A stretch of DNA of 64,000 nucleotides from assembly GCF_014904755.1 (NCBI RefSeq), contig NZ_JACZFQ010000003.1:62001-126000 (forward strand), read 5' to 3'. Source of the stretch: Neoluteolibacter marinus (GTDB lineage Bacteria > Verrucomicrobiota > Verrucomicrobiia > Verrucomicrobiales > Akkermansiaceae). Position numbers and translations under genes: made by a program. Below the pieces are notes generated by a model that saw only the letters and a list, made by a program, of their open reading frames with translations, did no database searches and was not told the origin of the DNA. The first letter of the stretch is position 1. The number at the start of each line of letters is the position of its first letter. This document shows positions 51,555 through 61,700 of the stretch, in pieces.

Positions 51555-51651
51555 ACGACTTTCAGAAAACTTGCTGCGGTGAAAGCCGTGGCGGGGCGGG
51601 CACTCGGGGAGGGGTGCTCGCCCCAACTGTTTTCTGAGCCAGTGATTTCCA

Positions 51652-52725
51652 ATGAAACGTCGAGCACTGTCTCTGGCCGGGTGGACGATCCTGACGCTGG
51701 CCGCGGCCAGGGCGGATCGTGACAGTCCCTTGCCGGACTGGGGGGAAGGTTACCTGACGACCTACCTGGACAACGACCTCTTCGCCAATACCGACCGCGA
51801 CTACACCAACGGGGTGCGGATGTCATGGATCTCTTCCAACCGCAACGTGTCGGAGCTGGGATCGGTGCAGCGGATGTTGAGGCGGTTGTCCGGAGACGCG
51901 GACAGCTTCGGGGTTTTCAAGCAGCTCACCGGGTTCGAGGACCCGGCGGACCTGCAGTACAACTACGGCTTTTCGCTCACCCAGCTGATGTTCACGCCGG
52001 AAACGGCGGCATCCTACGTCCAGCCGGTGGGGGAACGGCGATACGCCGGGTGGCTGGGGATCGGTTTCTCGCTTCACGTGAAGGACGACCACATCCTCAA
52101 CTCGATCGAGCTCACCCTCGGAACCACCGGATCGAATTCGCTGGCGGAGAGCTCCCAGGACTTCATCCACAGCATCCGGGGCATCGACAAGTTCAACGGC
52201 TGGGACTACCAAATCCCCAACGAGATCACGGCGGACCTGAGCTTCGTTCAGAAGCGTCGTGCGGACTTCGTGAAGTGGAACTACGGCGCGTTCCGCATGG
52301 ATGGCCTGACGGAATGGGGCGCTCGTCTGGGCTCCTTCCGCACCTCCGCCCACATCGGCGGGTTCTTCCGGGCGGGCTTCAACTTGCCGCCGGACTTTTC
52401 CGATCCACGCCTGTCCGAGACGGCGTATTCGAACCAGTACTTCGACACGGATGACCCGTATGTCGGGAACTGGTCGCTCTACATGCTGTTCGGCGCGACA
52501 GGCCGCGGGGTGGCATTCGACGCAACCCTCGACGGTCCCCTGTTCCACGATTTCAAAACGGGCAATCACCGCGAACCCTTCGTTGCCGACGTCTTCTGCG
52601 GGGCGGGGGTGCGCTACCGGCAGATCGAACTCAGCTACGTCCACACCTGGCGCACCGAGGAGTACAAGGAGCAGCGGGGCGGGATTGCCGATTTCGGATC
52701 CGTTGCGCTGCGGCTGAGATTCTGA
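51652..52725 (+). CDS. Lipid A deacylase LpxR-family protein (DUF2219)
   Basis: 357 residues with a signal peptide (MKRRALSLAGWTILTLAAAR). The N-terminal GYLTTYLDNDLFANTDRDYT-NGV motif (catalytic Asn/Asp region of LpxR) and later YAGWLGIGFSLHVKDDH match the outer-membrane beta-barrel deacylase. Strand pairs and a C-terminal Phe (ALRLRF) fit an outer-membrane barrel inserted by BAM. It removes the 3'-acyl groups of lipid A in the family. lpxB is also in this window. Confidence 0.88.
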   Translation: MKRRALSLAGWTILTLAAARADRDSPLPDWGEGYLTTYLDNDLFANTDRDYTNGVRMSWISSNRNVSELGSVQRMLRRLSGDADSFGVFKQLTGFEDPADLQYNYGFSLTQLMFTPETAASYVQPVGERRYAGWLGIGFSLHVKDDHILNSIELTLGTTGSNSLAESSQDFIHSIRGIDKFNGWDYQIPNEITADLSFVQKRRADFVKWNYGAFRMDGLTEWGARLGSFRTSAHIGGFFRAGFNLPPDFSDPRLSETAYSNQYFDTDDPYVGNWSLYMLFGATGRGVAFDATLDGPLFHDFKTGNHREPFVADVFCGAGVRYRQIELSYVHTWRTEEYKEQRGGIADFGSVALRLRF

Positions 52726-52762
52726 GGGGACCGCGCTTCAACGTTGCCCTTGGTGCATCAGG

Positions 52763-54061
52763 ATGCATGCTCGACCGATGAAATGGATGTCGGGCATCGC
52801 GGCAATGGTCCTGTGGTCGGTCGTTCCAGCCCTGGCCGAGGGGGCTGAGGATTGGCAAAAGGAGACCGCGCGGGTGCAGGACCTGGTGCGCCGGCACGCG
52901 GCGGGCATGGAGTTCAAGAACATCAAGTCCCGGTCAGGTGATTCGTTCGACGATGTGGTGATCAAGTCGGTGACCGCCGGTGCGGTGGCATTCCGGCATG
53001 CCGGCGGCGAGGGCGAACTGCCGGCCGCGGATTGCCCGGAACTGTGGATGGATTTGTTCGGCTTGGGAGCCGCGACGGAGACGGCGGCGGACCCGGCAAC
53101 GGCCGAGTTCCGCGAGCCGGGTCCCGAGGTCGCCGAGGCGATCGTGGTGATTGAAGGCGACAACTCGACCGGCACCGGCTTCTTCTGCCGGGCCGAAGGC
53201 CAGGTGTTCCTCTACTCGGCGGCGCACGTGCTTTCGGGGAACAGCAAGCTCAAGGTGAAGCTGCGCGATGGCAGCGTGGTGCGGAAGTTCGGCGCCTTGC
53301 AAGCGGCCGAGGGCGGCGACATGATCCGCCTGCCGCTGGAGCAGGAAGTACCCCATGCCCTGGAGATCGCGGCGGAAGCGGGCGTGGCGGCGGTGGGCAT
53401 TCCGGTCTTCGCTTCAGGCAACGCCGGGGGCGGAGGGACCGTGGGCTACGAGAAAGGGACGATCAAGGGAGTCGGTCCGGAATCGATCGAGATCGATGCC
53501 GAGGTCATCCAGGGGAACAGCGGAGGGCCGATCCTGCACGGCGACAGTCACGTGGCGATGGGCGTGGTCACGCATCTCACCGCGGCCCGCAAGGACCTTT
53601 GGGCGAAGGAAACCCGCTACGCCGAGGTGCGTCGATTCGGATGCCGGCTCGACCGTCAATGGAAGTGGAAGACGGTGCCGGTGGACGTTTTCCTCAAGGA
53701 GGGGAGGGCGATCCAGGAACTCCAGGACCAATCCGACCTGATGGTCGCGGCCTTGCAGCCGGCGCAGTGGGACACCGCGGTTTTCCGCCAGCAGCGTGAC
53801 AACCCGCTGGCCCGCGACATCACGGCGCTGAACGCCTGGATCGAGGAGCAACGCCGGGGCGGGCAGCGTTTCAGCGAGTCGGACCGGAAGAAGCGCTTGC
53901 GCGGGATTTTCGAAAGCGGCCGGCACCGTTCGCGGGCCCAGCTGACGGCCTTCAACTGCATCAACTACACGTGGTTCCACCGCGAGCGGGGCAACCAGGA
54001 GGTCACGCGCCGGGAAGAAATCGACAAGGCCTACGAGAACACCGTGAACGACCTGCGCTAA
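52763..54061 (+). CDS. Exported trypsin-like serine protease
   Basis: 432 residues with signal peptide (MKWMSGIAAMVLWSVVPALA from the second ATG at 52778). The chymotrypsin-fold domain spans about 115-300: Cys-containing TGTGFFCRAEG, catalytic His in FLYSAAHVLSG, probable Asp in AEGGDMIRLPLE and Ser in VIQGNSGGPILHGDSHVAMG. Flanking are a ~100-residue N-terminal domain and a ~130-residue helical C-terminal region (RQQRDNPLARDITALNAWIE, RREEIDKAYENTVNDLR) of unknown role. No PDZ domain was seen. It is convergent with the PQQ dehydrogenase gene (overlap 4 bp). Confidence 0.85.
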   Translation: MHARPMKWMSGIAAMVLWSVVPALAEGAEDWQKETARVQDLVRRHAAGMEFKNIKSRSGDSFDDVVIKSVTAGAVAFRHAGGEGELPAADCPELWMDLFGLGAATETAADPATAEFREPGPEVAEAIVVIEGDNSTGTGFFCRAEGQVFLYSAAHVLSGNSKLKVKLRDGSVVRKFGALQAAEGGDMIRLPLEQEVPHALEIAAEAGVAAVGIPVFASGNAGGGGTVGYEKGTIKGVGPESIEIDAEVIQGNSGGPILHGDSHVAMGVVTHLTAARKDLWAKETRYAEVRRFGCRLDRQWKWKTVPVDVFLKEGRAIQELQDQSDLMVAALQPAQWDTAVFRQQRDNPLARDITALNAWIEEQRRGGQRFSESDRKKRLRGIFESGRHRSRAQLTAFNCINYTWFHRERGNQEVTRREEIDKAYENTVNDLR

Positions 54062-57000
54062 GGCGTTCCGGGCTCGAAATAGAGGATGAAGAATCCTTGG
54101 TCCGAGCGCGGGGTTTCGAATTCGTAGCTGCCTCGTTCGGTCGGGGTCATGAATTCGATCTGCTCCCTGGTCAGTGTCAGGATCCGGTTGGAAGGATCTG
54201 CGAGCCCGGCGGGTGATGAGCTGGCGTGGAGGTGGAAGCTTCCGTCCGCAACCAGCGGCGGCAGGGCGATCCGGACATTCTGGCCGTCGAGGGTGGCGGT
54301 CAGTTTGAAGGTCAGGTCATCGAGCGCCGAGGTCGGATCGAGGCCCAGATGGTATTCGGAAAGGTTGTCGAGGCCACCACGATCGGAGTCCGCCGTGGAC
54401 TGTCCGGCGATTCCAAAATCCTCCAGCCAGTCGGCGAATCCCTTGGTCGCGGTCGCGACGATGGCGGCTTCGGAGCGGTTGCCGGCGGCGTCGAAGGCGA
54501 CGACGGAATAGCTGAACGGAGTGTCCCTTGGTAGTTCGGAGTCGACGAAGTCCGGTGAGTTGAGCGTGGCGATCAGTTCTCCGTCACGACGCACTTCGTA
54601 GCCACCAACCACGGTGTTGTCGGCGACCGGTGACCACGCCAATCCGATGGCGTCGAAGTCCGGGGATGCAGAGAGATCCTGCGGGGCGGAAGGCGGCGTC
54701 GCATCGGCGAGGGTCACCGCCGTCACCCCGGCACCAGGTGACGGGTTCAGGGCGGCATCGAGGGCGACGACGACGTAGCTGAAGGAGGTTTCGCTCGCGA
54801 CGCCCGCGTCGGTGAAGGCGGTATCCGCGGTGGTGGCGACGAGCGTGCCGTCGCGGCGGATTTCGTAAGCCTCGACCCCGACGTTGTCGTCCGGGGCGTC
54901 CCATGAGAGTGCCACCGACGAGTCGGTGGCGGCGGCTTGTAGGTTCCCCGGTTGCCCCGGCGGGGTGAGGTCGGGGGTCGCGGTGACACTGATGATTCCC
55001 GAGGCCAGGCTTCCCTTGCCTTCGGGACTCACGGCATCCGCAGGCACCTGCACCGTCACGAGTCCGGAGGTCGGAGTGATACGGGCGATGTAGTAGTAAC
55101 CCGATCCCCGGAGGCCGGTGGCCATGCCGCCGGTTACGGCGAGGTCGGAAGCCGTGAACTCGTCCGTTTCCATGTCGAAGACGATCGTGACCTCGAAGTT
55201 GCCGAGCGGGGCGGAAGCGGGACCGGCGATCTGGCAGCGGGCGGCGCGTTTGTTGAAGCCGGGGGCGAAGGTGTAGGGCTCGGCGCTGTTGGGCCAGGTG
55301 CCGGCGTCGAGCGGTGACCAGGTGAGCCCGTCGACGCTGCATTCGACCTGGTAGTCGTAGATCCTGCCATTCTCCGAATTCACGCGGGGATAGTAGATGA
55401 AGCCGCCGACTTCCCGCACGGAGCCCAGGTCGAGCTGTAGCCAGTGGGGATGATCCGGGGCCTTGGTCTCGTCCGGTGAGACCGGGCCGCTCGGGGTTTG
55501 CCACAGGTTCCCGCCGGAGGTGGCGATGCCGTCGTTGGCCTTGGCCGCTGCGGTGCTGGATCCCGCCTCGAGATCCGCGGTGGCGACGACGGACTCGAAG
55601 GAAATCGGGACGCCTTCGCCGTCGAGGATGGTGAACTCGCTCACCGCGGCGTAGCGACGCCGTCCGGTGAGGGAGGTGAGGCGCACGAAGCGTGCCTCGG
55701 GCGCGGGTGGCGACGCGAATTCCTCCGGGACCAGCCCGTCGATGTAGGCTTGCAGGCGGGCGATCCCCTGGGCGTGGGCGAGGTTTTTCGCCAGGGGAGG
55801 CATCGCGTCGCCGTTGCCGACGGCGCTGAGCCGGACGAAAGTCGCTGACAGGGAACTGTTCCCGGGCCGGATGTAGCGGCCCTCGGGTCCCAATTCCTCG
55901 TAGCGCTGGGGGATGCCGTTGATGAGGTTCTGCAAATCCAGGGGCGTGGAGAGCCGGGCATCGAAGCCGGCGCCTTGGCCGCCCGGCTGGTGGCAGTGCG
56001 AGCAATTCGTGTCCAGATAGGAGCGGACCCGGTGCTCCAGCGGTGCGGTTTCATCATCGAGCGGGCGTGCCTCGAGGAAGTTCTCGAGCTGCGCCGCGGT
56101 CAGGGCGACATCGAAGGCACCGAGGGAGCTGAGGGTGGCGAGCTGGTTCGCGGTCCGGCCGGTGGCCGGATAGAAAGCATCGGAATTGAAGTGGGCGGTG
56201 CGGACGCCGAGTGCCTGGCCGGCGACGTCGTTGTGGCAGGCAAGGCAATCGCCGCGGGAAGGATAGGTCCAGGTCCGTTGTTCGGTTCCGCCGGGCGCAT
56301 GGAACGGGTAGTCCTCGCTCAGTCCCGATTGCAAAAGCTCCGCGTCGGTTCCTTCCGCGTTCCATTTGTAGGTGAAACCGTATTTCCCGCCGCCGGAGGT
56401 GCAGACGAGGAAGCGGGTCTCAAGGCGCTTTACCTGACCGGGGTCGCTCGCATCGAGAGGTGCTTCGAAGTGCTTCACGAAGACCGTTCCGGCCGGAAAC
56501 TGCCACGCCTCGTCTTCGCTGAAGACAATCTTCTCCTCGGGTGAGTCGAAGGCCCCGTCGTTGGGGAGGATGATCCAACGGCGCTTCAGCGCGTTGTCCG
56601 ACCAGAGCGCGTTCGGAATGTCGTAAGGCATCACTCCCGCGGCGGGGGTGAGCGAGGCAAGGTCGTCGAAGACACCTGTCTGTGAAAGGAACTGCGGTGG
56701 TTCGGCGGACACTTCCGGCACGCCCAGTTTCATGATCCGGCCGTTGGGATTCCCGGTACCGGCCAGATCCATCATGTAGATTTCTCCGGCGCTGTCGGTC
56801 GAGAAGTTGCACAGGCCGCCTTTGTAGCCGGTGTGGAATGCCGAGAAGAGTTCGGTAACCACGGGAGTACCGCCGCCCTGGGGGAGTTCGAGGCTCCAGA
56901 TGCGGCCGCGGACGTGGTCGCCGAAGAGCACCTTGCCACCGAGGAAGTCGTTCCACTTGGCTCCCCGATAGCGGAGCCCGCCGATGATGCTGGCACCTTC

Positions 57001-58134
57001 CGCGTGGCTGTATTCGTGGACGGGGACCACATCCGTACCGATCAGGGGCGAAGGCTTGGTTTTCGAGGTGGCGCGGGTGCCCTCGATGTAGGCCCATTGG
57101 CAGTTGCCGCCTTTCGGCACGAGGTTCAGCTCCTCGCGGTTGGCTTCGCCGACGTCGGCTACCCAGACTTCTCCCGTGATAGGATCGAGGTGAGCCGAGT
57201 GGGGGCTGCGCAGCCCGATGGCGTAAAACTCCTCGAGGACGCCGCCCGCGGGATCGAGGAAGGGATTGTCGTCCGGGATGCCATAACCTTGGGAGTAGCT
57301 GGCGGGCCACCCTTGGGGCTTGGCGAGCTCGGCAGGCCAGGCGGGATTCTCGCCGGGCTGCCGACGGATCGCATGGGATCCCGGCTTTCCGGGGTAGTAG
57401 TCGACGTCGATCCGCAGGATCCCGCCGAAGAAACCGAGATCGATTTCCTGTGAGTTGTCGAGGCCATCGCCTCCGAGCCCCCCGTCGCCGACGGTGACGT
57501 AGAGATAGCCGTCATTTCCGAAGAAGGTGGCCCCTCCATTGTGAAATCGGTGGGGATCGTACTGGGAGATGAGGATCGACTCGCTGGATGGATCAATCGT
57601 TCCGCTGGCGGGCAGCCAGTCAAAACGGGAGACCGTCCAGTAGCTATGGTCATCGTCATCAACGCCGGGCACGCCCTGGCGGCTGTAACAGACGAAGACC
57701 GAGTGCTCGCCCGGGAGGCCCGGTTGGCCGAAATCCGGGTGGAAGCTCAGGCTGTAGAAACCCTGGTCGTCGGAAGTTTGGGTGGCGGCGGTCCAGTCGA
57801 GCGCCTCGACGCGTTGGGCCATGGTTGCCGAGGGGTCATGGGGGAATCTCCAGATCCGGCCGACCTTTCCCACCACCAGGAGTTCCCCGGCCCCGGGGAT
57901 CTCGACCAATCTCATCGGGTCGGTGAATGTCAGGCCCGGGAAGGCATTCTCCACCGCCCATCCCGAGGGGTCGCCGGGGGGAGTGGGGGGAAAAACGCCA
58001 TTGAAATAGGGACCGACCGCTTCAGCGAAGTCGAGACCGGGGGTTTTTGCCGGTGCCGGGGATCCGACCGCCGAGATTAGGGCGGAGAGAACAAGGTGGG
58101 GGAACAACCGGTGCAGAAATCGGGGGGAGTGCAC
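54058..58134 (-). CDS. Giant secreted PQQ-type sugar dehydrogenase/di-heme/discoidin/FN3 protein
   Basis: 1358 residues with signal peptide (MHSPRFLHRLFPHLVLSALI). In order: a glucose/sorbosone dehydrogenase-like beta-propeller (about 60-475; QGFYSLSFHPDFGQPG, RFHNGGATFFGNDGYLYVTV, IIGGLRYRGAKWNDFLGGKV), a TIGR03806-like cytochrome region with CLACH (631) and CSHCH (712) heme motifs, an F5/8-type discoidin domain (about 815-975; LQLDLGSVREVGGFIYYPRV), two fibronectin type III domains (about 1060-1145 and 1150-1232), an acidic DSDRGGLDNLSEYHLG motif and a C-terminal ~90 residues ending SDQGFFILYFEPGTP. Likely oxidises a sugar and passes electrons outward. Confidence 0.9.
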   Translation of the reverse strand: MHSPRFLHRLFPHLVLSALISAVGSPAPAKTPGLDFAEAVGPYFNGVFPPTPPGDPSGWAVENAFPGLTFTDPMRLVEIPGAGELLVVGKVGRIWRFPHDPSATMAQRVEALDWTAATQTSDDQGFYSLSFHPDFGQPGLPGEHSVFVCYSRQGVPGVDDDDHSYWTVSRFDWLPASGTIDPSSESILISQYDPHRFHNGGATFFGNDGYLYVTVGDGGLGGDGLDNSQEIDLGFFGGILRIDVDYYPGKPGSHAIRRQPGENPAWPAELAKPQGWPASYSQGYGIPDDNPFLDPAGGVLEEFYAIGLRSPHSAHLDPITGEVWVADVGEANREELNLVPKGGNCQWAYIEGTRATSKTKPSPLIGTDVVPVHEYSHAEGASIIGGLRYRGAKWNDFLGGKVLFGDHVRGRIWSLELPQGGGTPVVTELFSAFHTGYKGGLCNFSTDSAGEIYMMDLAGTGNPNGRIMKLGVPEVSAEPPQFLSQTGVFDDLASLTPAAGVMPYDIPNALWSDNALKRRWIILPNDGAFDSPEEKIVFSEDEAWQFPAGTVFVKHFEAPLDASDPGQVKRLETRFLVCTSGGGKYGFTYKWNAEGTDAELLQSGLSEDYPFHAPGGTEQRTWTYPSRGDCLACHNDVAGQALGVRTAHFNSDAFYPATGRTANQLATLSSLGAFDVALTAAQLENFLEARPLDDETAPLEHRVRSYLDTNCSHCHQPGGQGAGFDARLSTPLDLQNLINGIPQRYEELGPEGRYIRPGNSSLSATFVRLSAVGNGDAMPPLAKNLAHAQGIARLQAYIDGLVPEEFASPPAPEARFVRLTSLTGRRRYAAVSEFTILDGEGVPISFESVVATADLEAGSSTAAAKANDGIATSGGNLWQTPSGPVSPDETKAPDHPHWLQLDLGSVREVGGFIYYPRVNSENGRIYDYQVECSVDGLTWSPLDAGTWPNSAEPYTFAPGFNKRAARCQIAGPASAPLGNFEVTIVFDMETDEFTASDLAVTGGMATGLRGSGYYYIARITPTSGLVTVQVPADAVSPEGKGSLASGIISVTATPDLTPPGQPGNLQAAATDSSVALSWDAPDDNVGVEAYEIRRDGTLVATTADTAFTDAGVASETSFSYVVVALDAALNPSPGAGVTAVTLADATPPSAPQDLSASPDFDAIGLAWSPVADNTVVGGYEVRRDGELIATLNSPDFVDSELPRDTPFSYSVVAFDAAGNRSEAAIVATATKGFADWLEDFGIAGQSTADSDRGGLDNLSEYHLGLDPTSALDDLTFKLTATLDGQNVRIALPPLVADGSFHLHASSSPAGLADPSNRILTLTREQIEFMTPTERGSYEFETPRSDQGFFILYFEPGTP

Positions 58135-58532
58135 GCTACATCAGTTGCTATCTCCGCCGGTCGCCGGGAAGCAGAGAAGGGTGACAGATTCGCCTTTTTT
58201 GTGAATTTCCGGGGCGATGGAATGGGCTGATTTGAGATGACACCTGCAAAACCTGCATGGAAGAGGCTGCGAGCGGAGATTTCCGGGTGATTTCCTGTTT
58301 TTTCAAAAAATGATTCAAATCTGCGGTCGTTCTGTTAATTGCACACCCCAAGAACTTTCCTTCCAGTCGCCTTCCTCCCCAGAAAATCTCAACTCCCCCC
58401 GGTGAGAATGTCCTCCACAGTGCTTGTGGTTCCGCGAAAATGGCAGTCGTGCCTTGGCGCAGTTGGTGCTCCCAAGTGACACCGACAGTGCTTTTGCGGT
58501 AAGGTTTTCCGTCTGCGGGCACGGGTTACGCG
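58135..58532. other. Divergent intergenic region between the dehydrogenase and FG-GAP genes
   Basis: 398 bp, AT-richer than neighbours. No gene is convincing; the longest minus frame (58148-58522) has no family features. Direct TTCAA repeats at about 58307-58320 and an ACCTGCA repeat near 58240 are visible. Promoters for both flanking genes must lie here. Confidence 0.4.
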
Positions 58533-61500
58533 ATGCCAACACCCCCCCAGAAAATCAGTGCCATCCAGATGGCCGGGATCCTCGTGTGGATGACCGGGTC
58601 GCTGGGATCCGGACAAGTGCCGGATACCTTGAGGCACGCGCTCTATGCGCCGAAGTCGCTACCCCAGGAATACGAGAAGCAGGGATTCTGCGTGGCGATC
58701 GATGGCAATCTGGCGGTGATCGGGAATCCGATGTTCGACGCCGGCGAGGACATGGGAGCCGACACCGGCGTGGTGAAGGTCTTTGAATGCGACACCGGCA
58801 AACTGGTGCGGGTCCTGAAGAACCAGATGGGAGAGCCATTCGACTATTTCGGGCACGCCGTGGCGATTTCGGGCACCCGGGTAGCGGTGGCCGAGGAATC
58901 GACGGTTGGAGGATTCCCGCATGCCGGCCGCGTCCATGTCTTTGACATGGCAGCTCCGGAACCGACGGTTCCGGTCCTCAGTTTGGACAACCCCGACCCG
59001 GCCGCGTACGACCAGTTTGGCAATTCGGTTGCACTGGACGGGGACACGCTGGTCGTTGGCGAATGGCGGGACGACAGCGGGGCAACCAATGCCGGCAAGG
59101 TGCATGTCTACGATCTGTCGTCGACCACGCCCGGCGTACCGCTGATCAGCTTGGCGGATCCGCTGCCGGCGGAGGACGACAATTTTGGCGCCTCGGTGGC
59201 AGTTTCCGGCACACGGGTCGTGGTCGCCGCCTACCGTGACGACACAGGGGCCCCGGATGCAGGGAGCGCCTATGTCTACGAACTCGATTCAAGCACGCCC
59301 GGTCAGCCGGCGGTGGTGCTTTCGATCCCGGGTGCCGCGGACAACGACCATTTTGGCAACGCGCTGGCGATTTCCGGGACAATCGTGGCGGTGGGCATCG
59401 AGGCGGCTGATACCGGGGCCTTGAACGCGGGCCGCGTCGCGGTGTTCGACTTGCTGGAAGCGAGCCCTGGAAGCCCGATGCTGATCCTCGAGAATCCGGA
59501 TCCCCGGGAAGGCGAAAACTTTGGAACCACGGTCTCCCTTTCCGGAGAGCTTCTGGTGGTCGGGGAGTATCGCGATGCCTCGGTTGTCACGGGCGGCGGG
59601 GCTTGCCACGTCTACGACCTTGCCGGTCCGAATCCGTCCCTGCCGCTCATGACCTTGACCAAGCCCACGCCGGAGGAAGGCGATTTCTTCGGGAACTCGG
59701 TGTCCATTTCGGGCAGCGAAATTCTGGTGGGCGCGTGGTACGATGACGCGGAGGCGGACGACGCGGGCGCCTCGTACTTTTTCGATTTGTCCTCGCCGAC
59801 ACCCGGGGTTCCGGTGTCGGTGCTGGGCAATCCCCTGCGGAAGTCGGCCGATCATTTCGGGGCGGCGGTGGCGATCTCCGGGGACTTGGTCGCGATCGGT
59901 TCTCCCGACAGCAATACCGGCGCTTCCGGGGCGGGATTGGTCCGGGTCTTTGACCTCGGCTCGACGTCGCCGAAAACAGAAGTCGCTTTGCTGCAGGATC
60001 CCGTCCCGGCAATTGACGACCGCTTTGGTAGCGCGGTGGCGGTTTCGGGCTCGGTGATTGTCGTTGGCGACGCCGGTGAGGATGACGAAGCCCCGGACGC
60101 GGGAACCATCCACATTTTCGACATGGCGTCCCCAACCCCCGAGGTGGCGATTCTAACGATTGCCAATCCGGAGCCGGCGATCGGGGACGGATTTGGCACC
60201 TCGGTGGCGGTATCGGGCAGCAGAATCGTGGTCGGAGTGCCCGCTGACGACGAGGGCGCGGTCGATGCCGGCAGGGTGTTTGTGTTCGATCTTTCCGGGG
60301 CGAACCCCGAGGTGCCGTTGCTCACCATCGACAATCCGAGCCCCGCAACCGGGGATGGTTTCGGCGGTGCGGTGTCCATTGCCGGCGATTGGGTGGTTGT
60401 GGGCTCGGCGATGGACGATGAAAGCGGACTCAATTCGGGGCAGGTCTACATTTATGATCTCAGCGGCGCGGCGCCCGGGGTGGTTGCCCACAGCTTGCAG
60501 AATCCGACGCCAGCCACGGACGATCGATTTGGAGTCTCGGTGGCAATCTGGGGCGATCTGGTGGCGGTGGGAGCGGATGGAGATGACGCTGCGGCGGTAG
60601 ATGGCGGCGCCGTGCATTTGTTCGATTTGTCCTCCGCTACGCCGGAGTTGCCCTTCCGAACACTCCATCATCCGCAGCCGGTGGCAGGAGATCAGTTCGG
60701 CGGGGCGGTGGCCGTGTCCGGCGCCAGGGTGGCGGTCGGGGCGAAGTTCGCCGACAACGGCGGGGCCGACTCGGGGAGAGGCTACTGCTTCAACCTGTCA
60801 TCCCCAACCCCGGGAGTCCCCACGGCTACCATCGGGAAAGCAAGCCCTTCCGCAGGAGATCACTTCGGTGCGTCCATCGCGGCAGCGGGAGTCATTGTGG
60901 TCGTCGGAACACCGATGGACGACAAGACTGAGATCGACAAGGGGGCTGCCTATGTTTTCGGACCCGCGGCCCCGGAGATCGCCGTGAAGGGTCCGTTGGA
61001 GGCTGTTTTGGCGAATGGCGGGAGCTCCCATTTCGGTGCGGTGGGGATCGGCGCGGGCGGGGGAGGGACCTCGGAATTCACGATCCTGAACACGGGCATC
61101 ACCGGCCTCACCATCCAGCAGATTTCGCTTGAGGGTGAAGATGCCGGTGACTTCTCGATCGATCTGGCAGGAATGGACATGACCGTGGCGGCTGACAAGG
61201 ACACCACCTTTAGCGTGCATTTGAGCCCTCTCGCGTCCGGCCCGCGGTCTGCGGTTCTGCGGATCGAGAGCAGCGATGAAGACGAGAACCCTTTTGAGAT
61301 TCATTTGACCGGGCAGGCCCTTTCTCAAAGCGAGGACACCGACGGTGACGGGTTGAACGATGTGTCGGAACTCCGGATGGCGGCTTTGGGTTTTGACTGG
61401 GAAGTTCCGAATCCGTCCTTGGTGCAAACGTTTCAGACTTCGTTGAACTCGGCGGGCTTCTTTGCTCCCGGGCAAGTCCAATCACTCCGGATCCCGGCAC

Positions 61501-61688
61501 CGACCATTTCGAGGATTCCTGAAAGTGGTCACCTCAAGCTTTCGTGGTTCCTTGAAAAGGACGCGGGAGCGGGATTCGTCCCGCTGCCGATGAGTGAGCC
61601 GGAAACGTCGGTCAATAACGACGGGGAACTGGAGTTCCTGTTCGGTGTGGAGGACGACGCCGCATTTTTCAGATTGGAAACAGAGTAA
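58533..61688 (+). CDS. Giant FG-GAP repeat secreted protein
   Basis: 1051 residues with a signal-like start (MAGILVWMTGSLGSGQVPDT). It is a run of about 14 repeats of ~55-60 residues with the pattern DxFGxSVAVSGxxVVVGxxxDDxGAxDAGxVYVFDLSSxTP, for example YDQFGNSVALDGDTLVVGEW and GDGFGTSVAVSGSRIVVGVP, suggesting two seven-bladed propellers. A choice-of-anchor D/ASH-like domain follows (SEFTILNTGITGLTIQQISL, SVHLSPLASGPRSAVLRIES), then acidic EDTDGDGLNDVSELRM and a C-terminal domain ending DDAAFFRLETE. Such proteins are usually cell-surface adhesins or matrix proteins. Confidence 0.92.
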   Translation: MPTPPQKISAIQMAGILVWMTGSLGSGQVPDTLRHALYAPKSLPQEYEKQGFCVAIDGNLAVIGNPMFDAGEDMGADTGVVKVFECDTGKLVRVLKNQMGEPFDYFGHAVAISGTRVAVAEESTVGGFPHAGRVHVFDMAAPEPTVPVLSLDNPDPAAYDQFGNSVALDGDTLVVGEWRDDSGATNAGKVHVYDLSSTTPGVPLISLADPLPAEDDNFGASVAVSGTRVVVAAYRDDTGAPDAGSAYVYELDSSTPGQPAVVLSIPGAADNDHFGNALAISGTIVAVGIEAADTGALNAGRVAVFDLLEASPGSPMLILENPDPREGENFGTTVSLSGELLVVGEYRDASVVTGGGACHVYDLAGPNPSLPLMTLTKPTPEEGDFFGNSVSISGSEILVGAWYDDAEADDAGASYFFDLSSPTPGVPVSVLGNPLRKSADHFGAAVAISGDLVAIGSPDSNTGASGAGLVRVFDLGSTSPKTEVALLQDPVPAIDDRFGSAVAVSGSVIVVGDAGEDDEAPDAGTIHIFDMASPTPEVAILTIANPEPAIGDGFGTSVAVSGSRIVVGVPADDEGAVDAGRVFVFDLSGANPEVPLLTIDNPSPATGDGFGGAVSIAGDWVVVGSAMDDESGLNSGQVYIYDLSGAAPGVVAHSLQNPTPATDDRFGVSVAIWGDLVAVGADGDDAAAVDGGAVHLFDLSSATPELPFRTLHHPQPVAGDQFGGAVAVSGARVAVGAKFADNGGADSGRGYCFNLSSPTPGVPTATIGKASPSAGDHFGASIAAAGVIVVVGTPMDDKTEIDKGAAYVFGPAAPEIAVKGPLEAVLANGGSSHFGAVGIGAGGGGTSEFTILNTGITGLTIQQISLEGEDAGDFSIDLAGMDMTVAADKDTTFSVHLSPLASGPRSAVLRIESSDEDENPFEIHLTGQALSQSEDTDGDGLNDVSELRMAALGFDWEVPNPSLVQTFQTSLNSAGFFAPGQVQSLRIPAPTISRIPESGHLKLSWFLEKDAGAGFVPLPMSEPETSVNNDGELEFLFGVEDDAAFFRLETE

Positions 61689-61700
61689 CCTCGAAGCACC

